Assembly (NCBI GenBank): GCA_029844215.1
Contig: CM056725.1
Span: 31,712,485-31,776,484, forward strand
Length of the DNA: 64,000 nucleotides
From: Przewalskia tangutica
Lineage: Eukaryota; Streptophyta; Magnoliopsida; Solanales; Solanaceae
Direction of reading: 5' to 3'
The position numbers were made by a program, and so were the translations under genes. The notes under the pieces are model-generated. The model saw only the letters and a program-made list of their open reading frames with translations, was not told where the DNA came from and ran no database searches. Positions 1 through 11,500 of this stretch are shown in pieces; position 1 is the stretch's first letter; each line of letters starts with the position of its first letter.

Positions 1-868
1 TGTGTTTCAGACGACCTCCGGGTATCCCTCACGAGAGGAGATAGAGTTTTGTATCGATGTCTTTGCGGACACTCGGCTATCTCCATTCCGCCATACTGAA
101 TGGAACTGCCAGTGAGAGAGTTGAAGGACCGGTGAGAGATTTCTTTGGAGAATGGCTTCATCGAGACCTAGTGTTTCTCCCAGGGGCGCGGTGTGCTCGT
201 GAAGAAGAAGAAGGGCGGGGCGCTGCGCATGTGTGTTGATTCTGACGGTGAACAAGGTGACTATTAAACAGATGCCCTTCCCGGGATTGATGATTTGTTC
301 GACCCGATTGCGAGTGCGAGATGTTTCTCAAGATTGATCTGCGATCGGGCTATCATCAGTGCGAGTTAGAGAGGCGGATGTCCACAGATTGCATTCGGAC
401 GTGACGCACTATGAGTTGAGGTTATGTCTTTCGGTTTGACCAATGCTCGTGGTTTTATGGATTTGATGAACCGAGTGTTCAAGCCATTTTTGATACGTTT
501 GTGATAGTATTCATTGATGACATCTTGGTTTATTCCGCTCAAGCGAGGAGCATGCGGAGCATTTGAGGCTGTCTTGAGAGTTCTCGGGACCAGCGATTAT
601 ACGCCAAGTTTTCCAAATGTGAGTTTTGGTTGGCCGGTGGCATTTCTTGGGCACATTGTAGGGTGATGGTATTCGGGTGGATACGGCCAAGATCGAAGCG
701 ATCGAGTTGGCCTAGACCTCTTACTCCGATAGAGGTCGCGATTTTCTAGGCCTTGCGAGTTACTATCGGAGGTTCGTGGAGAAGTTTGCTTCTATTTGGC
801 ACCTTTGACCAAGTGACTCGAGAAGGAGCTAAGTTTGATGGTGATGCTTGTGAGTAGGGTTTCGATTC
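1..868 (+). pseudogene. Element A pol, reverse transcriptase domain (broken)
   Basis: This is the RT part of a Ty3/gypsy polyprotein; the family enzyme copies element RNA into DNA in virus-like particles. The window opens a few dozen codons before the RT core. Read across shifting frames, the finger region (GAPVLFVKK-like), the CVDYRQLNK-like stretch, FKIDLRSGYHQ and the catalytic FIDD box (510-521) are all visible. The next FLGLAGYYRRF-like connection appears near 740-780. Compared with the better copy at 28750-29523, this copy has many 1-3 base losses, mostly at GG, CAG and CG sites, so no frame stays open for more than about 60 codons. It continues directly into the RNase H frame at 869. 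Gag, protease and the 5' LTR lie outside the window. Identity as a gypsy RT is secure; it is non-functional as written, although some breaks may be sequence errors. Confidence 0.9.
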
Positions 869-1855
869 TTGAAGGAGAGGCGGGCACCGACGATTCTTAC
901 TCTTCCAGAGGGTCTAGACGGCTATGTGGTGTATTGTGATGCGTCAGACATCAGGCTTGGATGTGTGTTGATGCAGCAGGGCAAGGTTATAGCGTACGCA
1001 TCCCGGCAGCTTAAGAAGCATGAGAGGAACTACCCCACCCATGATTTGGAGTTGGCAGCGGTGATTCACGCCTTGAATATCTGGAGGCACTATTTGTATG
1101 GAGTTCACGTGGATATTTACACAGACCACAAGAGCCTCCAGTATATCTTCAGCCAAAGGGAGCTGAACTTACGACAGAGACGGTGGTTAGAGTTACTCAA
1201 GGATTATGATGTCGATATCCTGTACCACCCAGGGAAGGCCAATGTTATGGCAGATGCCCTTAGTCGTAGGTCGATGGGGAGTCTATCAGATGTGCGGCCA
1301 GAGAGGAGGGGCATGGTCCGCGAGTTGCATCAGCTAGCGAGCCTTGGAGTCCGATTGATTGGTTCTGATAGCAGTGGGGTTCGAGTTCGAGAGGTTTCCG
1401 AGTCTTCCATCGTCGAGGAGGTGAAGAGGCAACAGTTTGAGGATCCGGTTTTGACGCGGTATCGTGATACGGCTCTTCGTGAGGGGAAGGGTCCTTTTGA
1501 GGTAGCACCTGATGGGGTGCTAAGGTTTGAGGGCAGGTTGTGTGTTCCAGATATTGCAGGACTTCGGCAGCAGGTTCTAGGGGAAGCACACAGCGCGCGT
1601 TACTCTATCCATCCGGGGTCGACAAAGATGTACCACGACCTCAGATCTGTGTATTGGTGGGATGGCTTGAAGAGGGATGTTGCAGAGTTTGTGGCTCAGT
1701 GCCCGTGTTGTCAGCAGGTGAAGGTAGAGCATCAGAGGCCTGATGGATTATTGCAGACGATAGAGATCCCGACCTGGAAGTGGGAGGTGATCAACATGGA
1801 ATTTATCACAGGGTTACCTCGCACTCCGAGGAGACATGATTCTATCCGGTTATAA
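869..1855 (+). pseudogene. Element A pol, RNase H plus integrase N-terminus
   Basis: This is the longest open frame of element A (328 residues), a piece of polyprotein rather than a separate gene; the initial Met is incidental. Residues about 18-135 are RNase H, with acidic residues at D24 (CDAS), E61 (HDLELA), D86 (YTDHKSL) and D129 (VMADALSRR). Residues about 230-285 are the integrase HHCC zinc-binding domain: His in the AHSARY and SIHPG motifs, Cys in CPCC. The integrase core begins at about residue 300 (WEVINMEFITGLPRT) and the frame stops at 1853-1855, just before the first catalytic Asp would occur. The enzyme would remove the RNA strand and bind element ends. It sits between the broken RT upstream and integrase core remnants downstream. 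The domain call is firm. Confidence 0.93.
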
Positions 1856-2351
1856 ATCGGCGGTGGCGAAATCAGCCCACTTTCTTCCGTCGGGACGACT
1901 TTTTGGTGAGGATTATGCGGACTTTACATCAGAGGTCGTGAGGCTGTATGGGGTCCCTATTTCTATCATATCGCATGCAGAGCCCGGTTCTGGCTAACAC
2001 GGAGGTCTTTCGAGAAGGGTTTAGGGGCCGAGTGAGCACAGTCGCATTCCATCCTCAGACGGACAGGCAGAGCACACTATCCAGACTCTTGAGGATATGT
2101 TGCGAGCCTGTGTTATTGACTTCAGGGGTAGCTGGGAGGATCATTTGCCTCTAGTTGAGTTTGCATATAATAATAGCTACCATTCCAGTATTCAGATAGC
2201 GCCTTATGAGGCTTTGTATGGGAGGAAGTGCAGATCGTCGATAGGCTGGTTTGATATAGGCGAGTGCGATTAGTGGGACGGACACAGTTGTGGCGATGGA
2301 TAAGGTAAAGCTTATCCGGGAAGCGATTCTTGGCTCGAGTCGGCCAGTCGT
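1856..2351 (+). pseudogene. Element A pol, integrase catalytic core remnant
   Basis: This continues the integrase core in broken frames. Recognisable pieces are the FLPSG/EDYA region (about 1885-1925), VRLYGVPISII (about 1937-1970), the PQTD-GQ-E region (about 2052-2080), the DMLRACV stretch (about 2090-2115), and the SWEDHLPLVEFAYNNSYHSSIQ region (2128-2200). The intact equivalent at 30445-31350 covers the same blocks in one frame. Here at least five small indels separate them, and the sequence around both catalytic Asp positions is damaged. The breaks cluster at CG, CAG and CTG sites. It is a pseudogene as written. Confidence 0.85.
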
Positions 2352-2856
2352 ATGCAGATCATCGTCGTCGGCATCAGGTTTGAGGTTGATGATTGGGTTT
2401 TCCTGAAGGTGTCACCCATGAAGGGTGTGATGAGATTTGGGAGGAAAGGGAAGCTCAGCCCAAGGTACATTGGGCCTTATCAGATTGTCCGCAGGGTAGG
2501 CAAGGTTGCCTATGAGTTGGATCTGCCGTCCGATCTGGAGGCAGTGCATCCGGTTTTTCATGTTTCTATGCTGAGGAGATGTATCGGGGATCCATCTAGG
2601 GTACACCCGATTGACGATGTCCAGGTGACCGAGGAGTTATCGTATGAGGAGAGTCCCATAGCGATACTCGATCGTCGGAGTTAGCGAGTGGACGAAGGAT
2701 GTGGCTTCCGTCAAGGTCTTATGGCGGAACGAGAACAGGGAGGAGATGACGTGGGAAGCAGAGGAGGACATGAGGCAGAGGTATCCTCACTTATTCCCCA
2801 CACCTCCAGGTAATTCACTTTCCTACTTACAAATTTTAATTTTCATATGTACTTAA
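2352..2856 (+). pseudogene. Element A pol, integrase C-terminus and chromodomain
   Basis: An open frame to 2684 holds the integrase C-terminal domain (DWVFLKVSPMKGVMRF, then KLSPRYIGPYQI and VFHVSMLRRC). After a frame break near 2680 the rest reads as a chromodomain-like tail: AILDR, then VASVKVLWRN, then MTWEAEEDMRQRYPHLF, ending near 2812 or at the stop about 2854-2856. In chromoviruses this tail is known or thought to steer integration into heterochromatin by binding modified histones. Its presence at the polyprotein end places A with the Tekay/Del-type chromoviruses. It is followed by an untranslated tail and the polypurine tract. Domain identity is confident; the exact stop is uncertain because of the frame break. 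Confidence 0.88.
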
Positions 2857-2970
2857 GTGCTGTATTGTGGCCATGTGTGGCATTTGCAAACTGTTTACGT
2901 TATGAGGAACTTTATCGTTATCTGCCTTGAGAAGGAACATTCGGGACGAATGTTTCTAAGAAGGGAAGAA
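2857..2970 (+). other. Element A 3' untranslated tail, inverted repeat and polypurine tract
   Basis: Noncoding tail between the pol stop and the 3' LTR. It includes a perfect 8-bp inverted repeat (arms 2936-2943 and 2947-2954, 3-base loop) followed by a purine-rich tract (about 2959-2970) ending directly at the LTR's first TG. The polypurine tract primes plus-strand DNA synthesis in LTR elements. The same layout recurs before the 3' LTRs of B, C, E and F. The 125 bases here are close to 18620-18745 of Gag-only element C. Confidence 0.85.
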
Positions 2971-2976
2971 TGTTAT
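2971..2976 (+). repeat. Element A 3' LTR, first 6 bp (5-bp target duplication of B included)
   Basis: The LTR opens with TGTTAT and is cut at once by element B. The last five bases (GTTAT, 2972-2976) are B's left target-site duplication. The LTR continues at 12031 with ACCCGTACTT, rebuilding the usual start TGTTATACCCCGTA with one base missing. Confidence 0.85.
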
Positions 2977-3679
2977 TGTCACACCCCGAATCCGGGCGTG
3001 GTAGTGCCTTACCGGGCACCTAGTGATCTGATCATCGAGAGAAAATCAGTGGAAAGTAAAACATGAACATGAAATGAGAGATATTAAAAATAAATAGGCC
3101 AACCAAAGCGATTGCCTTTCAACATATATATAAAGACATTTGAGCGATTCTGATCCTTACAACTGCCACCTTGTGATTACTCTGGACCTCTAAGATTTAT
3201 ACAACAACTATGGCGGGGCGGGGCCGCCATACCACTGAACGTACAAGAACTTACGGACTCGTGGTAACATACCAAAGATAAGCCTCGGCGGAGCGGAGCT
3301 TCCCAACGCTGAAATGAGATCCTAAACGCGGGGATCGGCGGTAGATGTACTTACCTGCGGCATGACGGCCCCGAAGGAGTCGATCTGACAGTACAGTATG
3401 TGGCGTAAATCGTAAATGAAATCATAATAGTCTACATAAAGCGGGAGACATGTATGATGACCAAACTACGATACATAACATATAACGATTCAAGTCGAGG
3501 ACTCGCCCTCCAAATTATCACTCGTGCGTGGAATTTCTTCCTCAGCTGCCGTGATTTATGATATAACAATACCAAGGAGTATACATGAACACTAGGTCCC
3601 ACGTGTCATAAAAACCGTCTGAGAAAAGTACAACTACGGATCCGACCGTACAATAATACAATGCAACCACAAACACGAA

Positions 3680-3900
3680 GTTGACACGGGGCAAGTCGCG
3701 AGAGCCGACTACGAGATACCAAGGCGGTCACGTGGTGGCCGGGGCAAATCTGGTGACCACCGGGTACCAAGGCGTATCACGAGACCGTCACTCTACTGAG
3801 CAGGGCAAGTCACGAGGGCTAACTACTGGTACAGGCGAATCAGCCACGAGGCAGGCAATCTGGCAAGCCGACCACCGGTACCGGCGACGAGTAAGAAACC
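3680..3900. repeat. Degenerate tandem repeat in element B left LTR
   Basis: Units around ACGAGATACCAAGGCGGTCACG and GGGCAAGT repeat three to four times with variation. The unit is the reverse complement of the 63/126-bp minisatellite in element C (15130-15640), with fewer copies. The right LTR copy is at about 9290-9480. Confidence 0.7.
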
Positions 3901-5995
3901 TCATGGAGAGCTAGTCCATGGAATAACACTATCAGCGCGAGCATACGTGGAATTTTCCGTCCGCTGATGCGTCAGTAAGTCCTCAACCGGTCAATGGCAC
4001 TCCATTGAGAGACGGTTATATAGAACACCATTTGCATAACAAAGGCTATCACCACAAGCGTAAGCAAGCTACACAACAACAAGCATAGGCAAGTTACACA
4101 ACAACAAGCATAGGCAAGTTACACAACTCAAGGTACTTTCATTTTATGCCAAAGTCGGGTTTTAACCCTAAAGTACTACGACGTTAAATTCCTTTTAAAG
4201 AGATCCATTCCTTTTATAAAAGTCACCCGATACGTAGTATAAAAATAGAGTGACTTACATCTTTTAAGAAAACAAAAACAACTTCTCTTATTAAAGCCAG
4301 GTTTCCACATTTAAAACCAATGATAAAAACCCTTCTTTTGTCCTCATAAAGTCGTTATAACCAACTTCCCATAAAGCTGTTATAACACTTTAAGTTTTAA
4401 AACATTTTAAGACAACACAATGCCTTTCTTTTCCCTAAAGTTCCAGTTTGCCTAATATTCATTACACAAGTCTCTTTTTAGAAAAGTTTCATAGTTTGAT
4501 GTCTTAATCCCTTTTTAAAACTATTGAGTAACATATGCCTTATATGAGTGTAGGTTATTCTTATTCATAATCAATCTTATTAAGCGGCCATGATCTAGGA
4601 AATGTAATATCATTTTGTCTTATCTTAGCTTATGCGGATGGAGGTTTCTCTTGGTTTTAATAATACTTCATTAGTCAATACATTTTCCTTTTATTAACGC
4701 TGCAGTGGTTTGTCGATACACATTCTGATTTCCGAAATCAGTAAAACATTCTTAAGCCGTTATACCTAACTTCCCTTAAAGCTAGTATAACTCTTAAGCT
4801 TTCAAAAACCAAGTACTACTCATTCTTTCAAAACGATTCAAGAATCTTTTGAAATACTTCAAGTTCTTTATTAACACATATCAAGTCAGTTACCTTTTAA
4901 AACCACAAAGCATTTTCTTACCTACATAAAAATTTTATAACCAACTTCCCATAAAGCCGTTATAACACCTTATGTTTCAAACCAATCAAATACTGATTAA
5001 CACGTATGCGTCTAACGTACTACATAGTTATACACATATCATGCTAGAACAGATAGGAAGAGGTTCACATACCTCGCGACGATTATCGACAATAAGCAAA
5101 AAGCTCCAAGTACTACAACCTTGCTAGCCCTTTCCACTCCTCGAGTAGAATACGCTACTCTTAGTACTTTCACCTATAAAGGCCACAAACGTCTATTAAA
5201 TCTTAAACACAAGTTCCCATCTTCCTACAGAAAATTCGGCAGCACCTCCCCCCCCGCCACAGCGTAAATCTCCTCCTCAATCGAGGCCGGCTACCAAGCC
5301 AACCAGGGGGGAGGTTTATACGTCTAACCGGACGTGTACAATTCTACTTAGTAATACTACACAAGTCTCGCAATACGATCCTATGTAATTCTGATTCGAT
5401 TCTTTATTCTTCAGCTTAAGTCAAAAGACATTGCCACAATACTACGTTGATTCTATATATAGTATACTTCCACTATATATTCTAACATGTAATTTCCAAT
5501 TACAATAGAAGGACAGTAGTGTTTACCTCGATAAGCCCAAAATTATCCAAGTATAAAGTCGATCCTGAGCAACGCTTAGCTCCTACTCCGAGCGCTCCAA
5601 ACAACCCTTAGAAGTTCTAATCAACTTCTACTTACAACTTCAACAACGGGTGAAGATTTCCTTAGGGTTTCGTTTTTGTGGCTAAAGGAAGTATAATCGT
5701 ATTTTCTGGGCTTTTGTATAAGTGTAACCTTGGGAATACTACAAGGTATTTGGGCCAAGGTATTTGGACATAATAACAATACTAGGAGAGTATTTCTATA
5801 CCACAACAAGGGGTATAATACGAAAACAACTAGGCTAGGGGTACCCTACGCCAGCACCACAAAGGGGAGGGTGGCTCTCGGCCAAAGCTCCACAAAGGGG
5901 GGAGGGCTTTTGGACGAATCACAAGCAAGAGGGAGAGGAGGGTTTTCAAGACTTGGAAGTTTTTGGAATGGATGAAGTCTTCACACTTAGGGGGG

Positions 5996-6003
5996 TATTT
6001 ATA
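5996..6003 (-). promoter_or_regulatory. TATA box, element B left LTR
   Basis: TATAAATA on the minus strand, in the conserved context shared by all LTRs of this group (GGGG side next to the box). Presumed Pol II start would be about 30 bp further in the minus direction. Confidence 0.6.
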
Positions 6004-6434
6004 GCAAAACTAAAGGCCAACCAAGGGCCAAGATCCTTCCAAGTGTATAGCAAGTGTAAGGACAAGATTAAGCCAAGTGCACCCTAAACCCTACTCCACA
6101 AAACACTCCACAAAACAAGCCACAAAGCAAGGCACAAATCAAGGGGCCAATCGGCCAAGGCCAACCCACCTTGACCGCCCCCTCCAAACCGTCCAATGAG
6201 GGTGACAAGTGTCACCCTCCCGTTGGTCCAAAAATGTTTCGTCTCTCGGAAAAATCCGCAAAAAATATAAATGACATAGCCGGAATTTTCCCAACGTAAG
6301 CTGTGGAAACGTTTCGTCGAAAAACGACTCAAATCGGCACTTGTGCCCAAAATGAATTCGGCCAAGCCTAATGAAGTTCGAAAATTTCTACGTACGTCCC
6401 CCACGTACATACTCTGGAAATACGGGGTATAACA

Positions 6435-6470
6435 TTCTCCCCTCCTTAGAAACATTCGTCCCGAATGTTC
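6435..6470 (-). other. Element B polypurine tract and inverted repeat
   Basis: On the minus strand: an 8-bp inverted repeat (arms 6451-6458 and 6462-6469, 3-base loop) and then the tract AAGGAGGGGAGAA abutting the 3' LTR. It matches the arrangement in A, C, E and F. Confidence 0.85.
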
Positions 6471-7200
6471 CTTCTAAGTCTCAAAACAAACGTGCGCCAG
6501 TATAGTCTTCACTACTATACTTACGAGAATCAAACATGCCACACCTGGCCACAAAATAACATGCGCGCAAAACCCAAATCCACGCCAACGAGGAACCACC
6601 TCAGTTAGCACAAAAGTCCCCACCAAGGTCTAAAATATACTCCGCACCTCGTTTCACAAAAGAAACGATCACACACGTTCACTTCTCCTCTATCTCGTCG
6701 TACCGCTTCCGAACACTCGAGCTCTTTCTAGTATCCGTACCACACTTCGTCAACGTTTACGTTTCCAACCGCCCGAGTTACTACCTCCAAACTTGGTCAT
6801 CTTACTACCCTCGATTTCCTCTAAGGCCACTCTCGGCCTTCACGAACTGATTCTGGTCGAACATATCTATGAACTCATACGATGGTCATCTAAACTTGGG
6901 CCTAGCACCCTCGTGACCCTGCCACCTGGCGGGACCACCCAGAGCTGACCCTTTCTCGAAACGGGACGCGGGTTGGCCCGCAACATGGCCCCAACCCGAC
7001 CCACTGTAGCGCCAACTCCCGCTCCTCGACACGGAACACATCATGGAAGCTACCACTTCCATCTCACACTAACCAGATTTTTAAATCACGCTATAGCACA
7101 AAGCTATCCGAACATAACACTAAACACATCATCAACATCAATACATATAAGTCTCTAGAGGGTTAAGGATATACCTGAAAATCGGCGGTTCAAAGGACCG
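6471..7200 (-). other. Element B post-gag noncoding region
   Basis: No convincing coding sequence. About 6780-7000 is a block also found at 18180-18400 in C and 57310-57500 in E, including CCACCTGGCGGGACCACC and an area readable as YEFIDMFDQN on the minus strand before stops. 7140-7185 matches the box after the gag stop in C. The other stretches are AT-rich without recognisable features. Confidence 0.7.
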
Positions 7201-8369
7201 CTAAAGCTGGAACTCCGCGACCTCTAGGGCTGTGGTGTACGAACATCTGCCTAGCTATGGAAGGTGAAGAACCCGCAATCGCTCTAGTAGTCCATGCTAT
7301 CTACGAGTGCTACCACAGTGGACGATCTCTTGCGGATGGCCTGTTGGCGCAAAAATAACAATCTCCGTCGATCGACACTCCCTTATGAAGTTTTCCACAA
7401 CCCTGCTGAGACAAGGGCAACCTCATCCGTGAGCACTCCTACTCGCGAAAATCTGAAACACAGGAGCCACGACTGCACTGAATATCCCAAGGGTCCCGAA
7501 GGCTGCGGAGGACCACTCTGCAATGGCGGAGGTACATAACTAGTCTGCTGCTGAGGCGGTCCGCCTCGAAAGTCACCAAAGGACCTGCTGTTACGGCCTC
7601 TTCTGCGACCACAGTCATTCCGTCGATTTATCCGCTCCTCACATCCAAGTGCATACGCCTGCATGCGGGCAATGTCCATGCCCGGCTGAAGAGCTACACC
7701 CGAACAACTCTCGGCTAGGTGATCATCTAGCCCGGTGACGTAGCGATGCACCCTATCCTCCATACTAGCTACCAACGCGGGGACGTACCGGGCTAATGAG
7801 TCGAACTCTACATTGTACTCCCGAACCGTACGCCCGTTCTGCCGTAACACCAAAAATCATGCGCGAGCCTCTCATACGTGGAGGCAAGAAATGTGCAAGA
7901 AAGGCCTCTGAGAACTCGTCCCAAAAAGCTGGAAGTGCATGCTCTCCCCTGGACAGCTCCCACGAATCAAACCAGTCGACTGCGGTATCACGCAGTTGAT
8001 GTGAACCTAGGACCACTGACTCGGTCTCCGATGCCTTGATTACTCTCATGATCAGAATGGCGCCGGATGAACTCCTGCGGATCATCCTCAGGCCTCGACC
8101 CATAAAACTCTGGCGGCCTACAACTCAGAAAATCCCGTAGCCTCGAACTATCTGATCTAGGGTGAACCACTGGTGTTACTGGAACTGCTGCGTCCAGCCT
8201 ATCCTCAAGTCTGGCCACAACCCTGGCCATTAACTGGGCCCACTCCTTGTGACTCATCTCCTCTGCTCCATGCGGGGTGGAGGCTCAGTCTTGTGGTCTC
8301 GCCGCATTGCTCTACTCGCGACTTCCTCTGCTGCCTTGCCGCCGGGCCGGGTTGCCTTACGCGAGTCAT
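7201..8369 (-). pseudogene. Element B gag (capsid and damaged zinc knuckle)
   Basis: Runs on the minus strand from an ATG at 8369 (context GCTTTACCGCT before it) to TAG at 7203-7201. The N-terminal part (about 8257-7988) has LARLEDRLDA and LRDFLSCRPPEFYGSRPEDDPQEFI. The core capsid motif (about 8000-7765) reads DTAVDWFDSWELSRG and WDEFSEAFLAHFLPP, and a third frame (7853-7383) reads REYNVEFDSLARYVPALV, RVHRYVTGLDDHLAE and GVALQPGMDIARMQAYALG. This is the retrotransposon Gag domain that builds virus-like particles. At least three frameshifts separate the blocks. The zinc-knuckle area (about 7400-7310) keeps GDCY but the CCHC spacing is lost. The frame ends FQL-stop, matching the Gag end in C and F. 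No protease follows. Confidence 0.85.
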
Positions 8370-8553
8370 AGCGGTAAAGCGAAGTATGTCGGAGGGTCGA
8401 TCTTATCACCGCGGCTCTAAGGCACGATCTCGGAATGAGAAGAATGAAACCAATCCTAAATGTCTGCGACCTCACGATTATAGATGTGGTGCCTGACACA
8501 TCGATAATCAAGACTACTAGACACGATGCGTAGACACTTTCAGAGGACTAAGC

Positions 8554-8566
8554 GCTCACGATACCA
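8554..8566 (-). other. Element B primer-binding site
   Basis: On the minus strand this reads TGGTATCGTGAGC, three bases inside the 5' LTR end. It corresponds to TGGTATCAGAGC, complementary to the 3' end of initiator tRNA-Met, with two small differences. Confidence 0.8.
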
Positions 8567-8569
8567 CTA

Positions 8570-11500
8570 TGTCACACCCGAATCGGGCGTGGTAGTGCTA
8601 CCGGGCACCCTAGTGATACAATCATCAGAGAAAATCAGCGGAAAGTAAAACATGAACATGAAATGAGAGATATTAAAAATAAACAGGCCAACCAAAACAG
8701 TTGCCTTTCAACATATATATATAAAGACATTTGAGCGATTCTGATCCTTACAACCACACTTGCAGTGATTACTCTGGACCTCAAGATTTATACAACAACT
8801 ATGACGGGACGGGGCCCGCCATACCCCGAACGTACAGAACTTACGGACTCGGGGTAACATACCAAAGATAAGCCTCCGACGGAGCGGAGCTTCCCAAGCG
8901 CTGAAATGAGATCCTAGCGGGGATCGGCGGTAGATGTCTTACTGCGGCATGAACGGCCCCGAAGGAGTCGATCTGGCCAATTGCAGTATGTGAAAGCGTA
9001 AATCAGTAAATGAAATCATAATAGTCTACATAAAGCAGGAGACATGTATGATGACCAAACTACAGTACATAACATATAACCAGTTACATCAAGTCAGGGA
9101 CTCCCGCCCTCCAAATTATCACTCGTGCGGTGGAATTTCTTCCTCAGCTGGCGGTTTATGATATAACAATACCATGGAGTATCATGAACACGAGTCCCAC
9201 TGTGTCATAAAAACCGTCTGAGACAAGTACAACTACCGGATCCGGCCGTACCAATAATACAATGCAACCACAAACACGAAGTTGACACGGGGCAAGTGCG
9301 AGCCGACTACGAGATACCAAGGCGGTCACGTGGCGGCCGGGAGCAATCGGCGACCACCGGTACCAAGGCGTATCGAGACCGTCACTCTACTGAGCGGGGC
9401 AAGTGCGAGGGCTAACTACGGTACGAGGCCGAATCAGCCAGAGGCGGGGCAAATCTGGCCGCCACCGGGTACCAAGGCGAACGGTAAGAAACCTCATGGA
9501 GAGCTAGTCCGTGGAATAACACTATCAGCGAGGAGCATACGGTGGAATTTTCCGTCACCGCAGATGCGTCAAGTAAGTCCTCAACCAGTCAACCGGCACT
9601 CCATTGAGAGACGCGGTTATATAGAACACCATTTGCATAACAAAGGCTATCACCACAAGCATAAGCAAGCTACACAACAACAAGCATAGGCATGTTACAC
9701 AACAACAAGCATAGGCAAGTTACACAACTCAAGGTACTTTCATTTTATGCCAAAGTCCGGGTTTTTAACCCTAAAGTACTACGTACGTTAAATTCCTTTT
9801 AAAGAGATCCATTCCTTTTATAAAAGTCACCCGATACCCGTAGTATAAAAATAGAGTGACTTACATCTTTTAAGAAAACAAAAACAACTTCTCTTATTAA
9901 AGCCAGGTTTCCACATTTAAAACCAATGATAAAAACCCTTCTTTTGTCCTCATAAAGTCGTTATAACCAACTTCCCATAAAGCTGTTATAACACTTTAAG
10001 TTTTAAAACATTTTAAGACAACACAATGCCTTTCTTTTCCCTAAAGTTCCAGTTTGCCTAATATTCATTACACAAGTCTCTTTTTAGAAAAGTTTCATAG
10101 TTCAATGTCTTAATCCCTTTTTAAAACTATTGAGTAACATATGCCTTATATGAGTGTAGGTTATTCTTATTCATAATCAATCTTATTAAGCAGCCATGAT
10201 CTAGGAAATGTAATATCATTTTGTCTTATCTTAGCTTCTATGCAGATGGAGGTTTCTACTGGTTTTAATAATACTTCATTAGTCAATACATTTTCCTTTT
10301 ATTAACGCTGCAGTGGTTTGTCGATACACATTCTGATTTCCGAAATCAGTAAAACATTCTTAAGCCGTTATACCTAACTTCCCTTAAAGCTAGTATAACT
10401 CTTAAGCTTTCAAAAACCAAGTACTACTCATTCTTTCAAAACGATTCAAGAATCTTTTGAAATACTTCAAGTTCTTTATTAACACATATCAAGTCAGTTA
10501 CCTTTTAAAACCACAAAGCATTTTCTTACCTACATAAGGCTGTTATAACCAACTTCCCATAAAGCCATTATAACACCTTATGTTTCAAACCAATCAAATA
10601 CAGTTAACACATGTACGTCTAACGTACTACATAGTTATACACATATCATGCTAGAACAGATAGGAAGAGGTTCACATACCTCGCGACGATTATCGACAAT
10701 AAGCAAAAAGCTCCAAGTACTACAACGCACTAGCCCTTTCCACTCCTCGAGTAGAATACGCTACTCTTAGTACTTTCACCTATAAAGGCCACAAACGTCT
10801 TTTAAATCTTAAACAAAATTTCCCATCTTCCTACTGAGAAAATTCGGACCTCACGCCACAAGCGTAAATCTCCTCTCAATCGAGGCTACCAAGCCAACCA
10901 GGGGGGGGGGGGGGTTTATACGTCTAACCGGCCGTGTACAATTCTACTTAGGAATACTACACAAGTCTCTTTGCAATCTGATCCTATGTAATTCTGATTC
11001 GATTCTTTATTCTTGAGCTTAAGTCAAAAGACATTGCCACAATACTACGTTCAGTTCTATATATAGTATACTTCAACTCTATATTCTAACATGTAATTTC
11101 CAATTACAATAGAAGGACAGTAGTGTTTACCTCGATAAGCCCAAAATTATCCAAGTATAAAGTCGATCACGAGCAACGCTTAGCTCCTACTCGGCGCTCC
11201 AAACAACCCTTAGAAGTTCTAATCAACTTCTACTTACAACTTCAACAACGGGTGAAGATTTCCTTAGGGTTTCGTTTTTGTGGCTAAAGGAAGTATAATC
11301 GTATTTTCTGGGCTTTTGTATAAGTGTAACCTTGGGAATACTACAAGGTATTTGGGCGAGTATTTGGACATAATAACAATACTAGGAGAGTATTTCTATA
11401 CCACAACAAAGGGGTATAATCTGAAAACAACTAGGCTAGGGGGTACCCACGGCGAGAGCATGAGGGGAGGGTGGCCTCTCGGCCAAAGCTCCACAAAGGG

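Larger units (their letters stand above)
2977..6434 (-). repeat. Element B left LTR (3' LTR in element orientation)
   Basis: Starts TGTCAC and ends GTATAACA, so on the minus strand it reads TGTTATACCCC...GTGACA. Inside are a TATA box (5996-6003 as TATTTATA on the plus strand, about 430 bp from the LTR start), a conserved CGCGACGATTATCGAC box (about 5074-5090), three paired ATAAAG-GTTATAAC blocks (4345-4386, about 4757-4795, about 4925-4968), a CGGCC/ACCAAGGCG minisatellite (about 3680-3900), and three CAACAAGCATAGGCAAGTT copies (about 4060-4132). Open frames here lack any recognisable protein. Confidence 0.9.

Noticed and set aside
3681..3914. 77-codon plus-strand frame, with a similar one at 9282-9689
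   Set aside because: Both read through the antisense of the LTR minisatellite in element B; the two LTR copies do not agree in frame beyond the repeats.
6084..6455. 123-codon minus-strand frame at the start of B's left LTR
   Set aside because: It spans LTR U3 and runs into the LTR end; the right LTR copy differs in length and frame.
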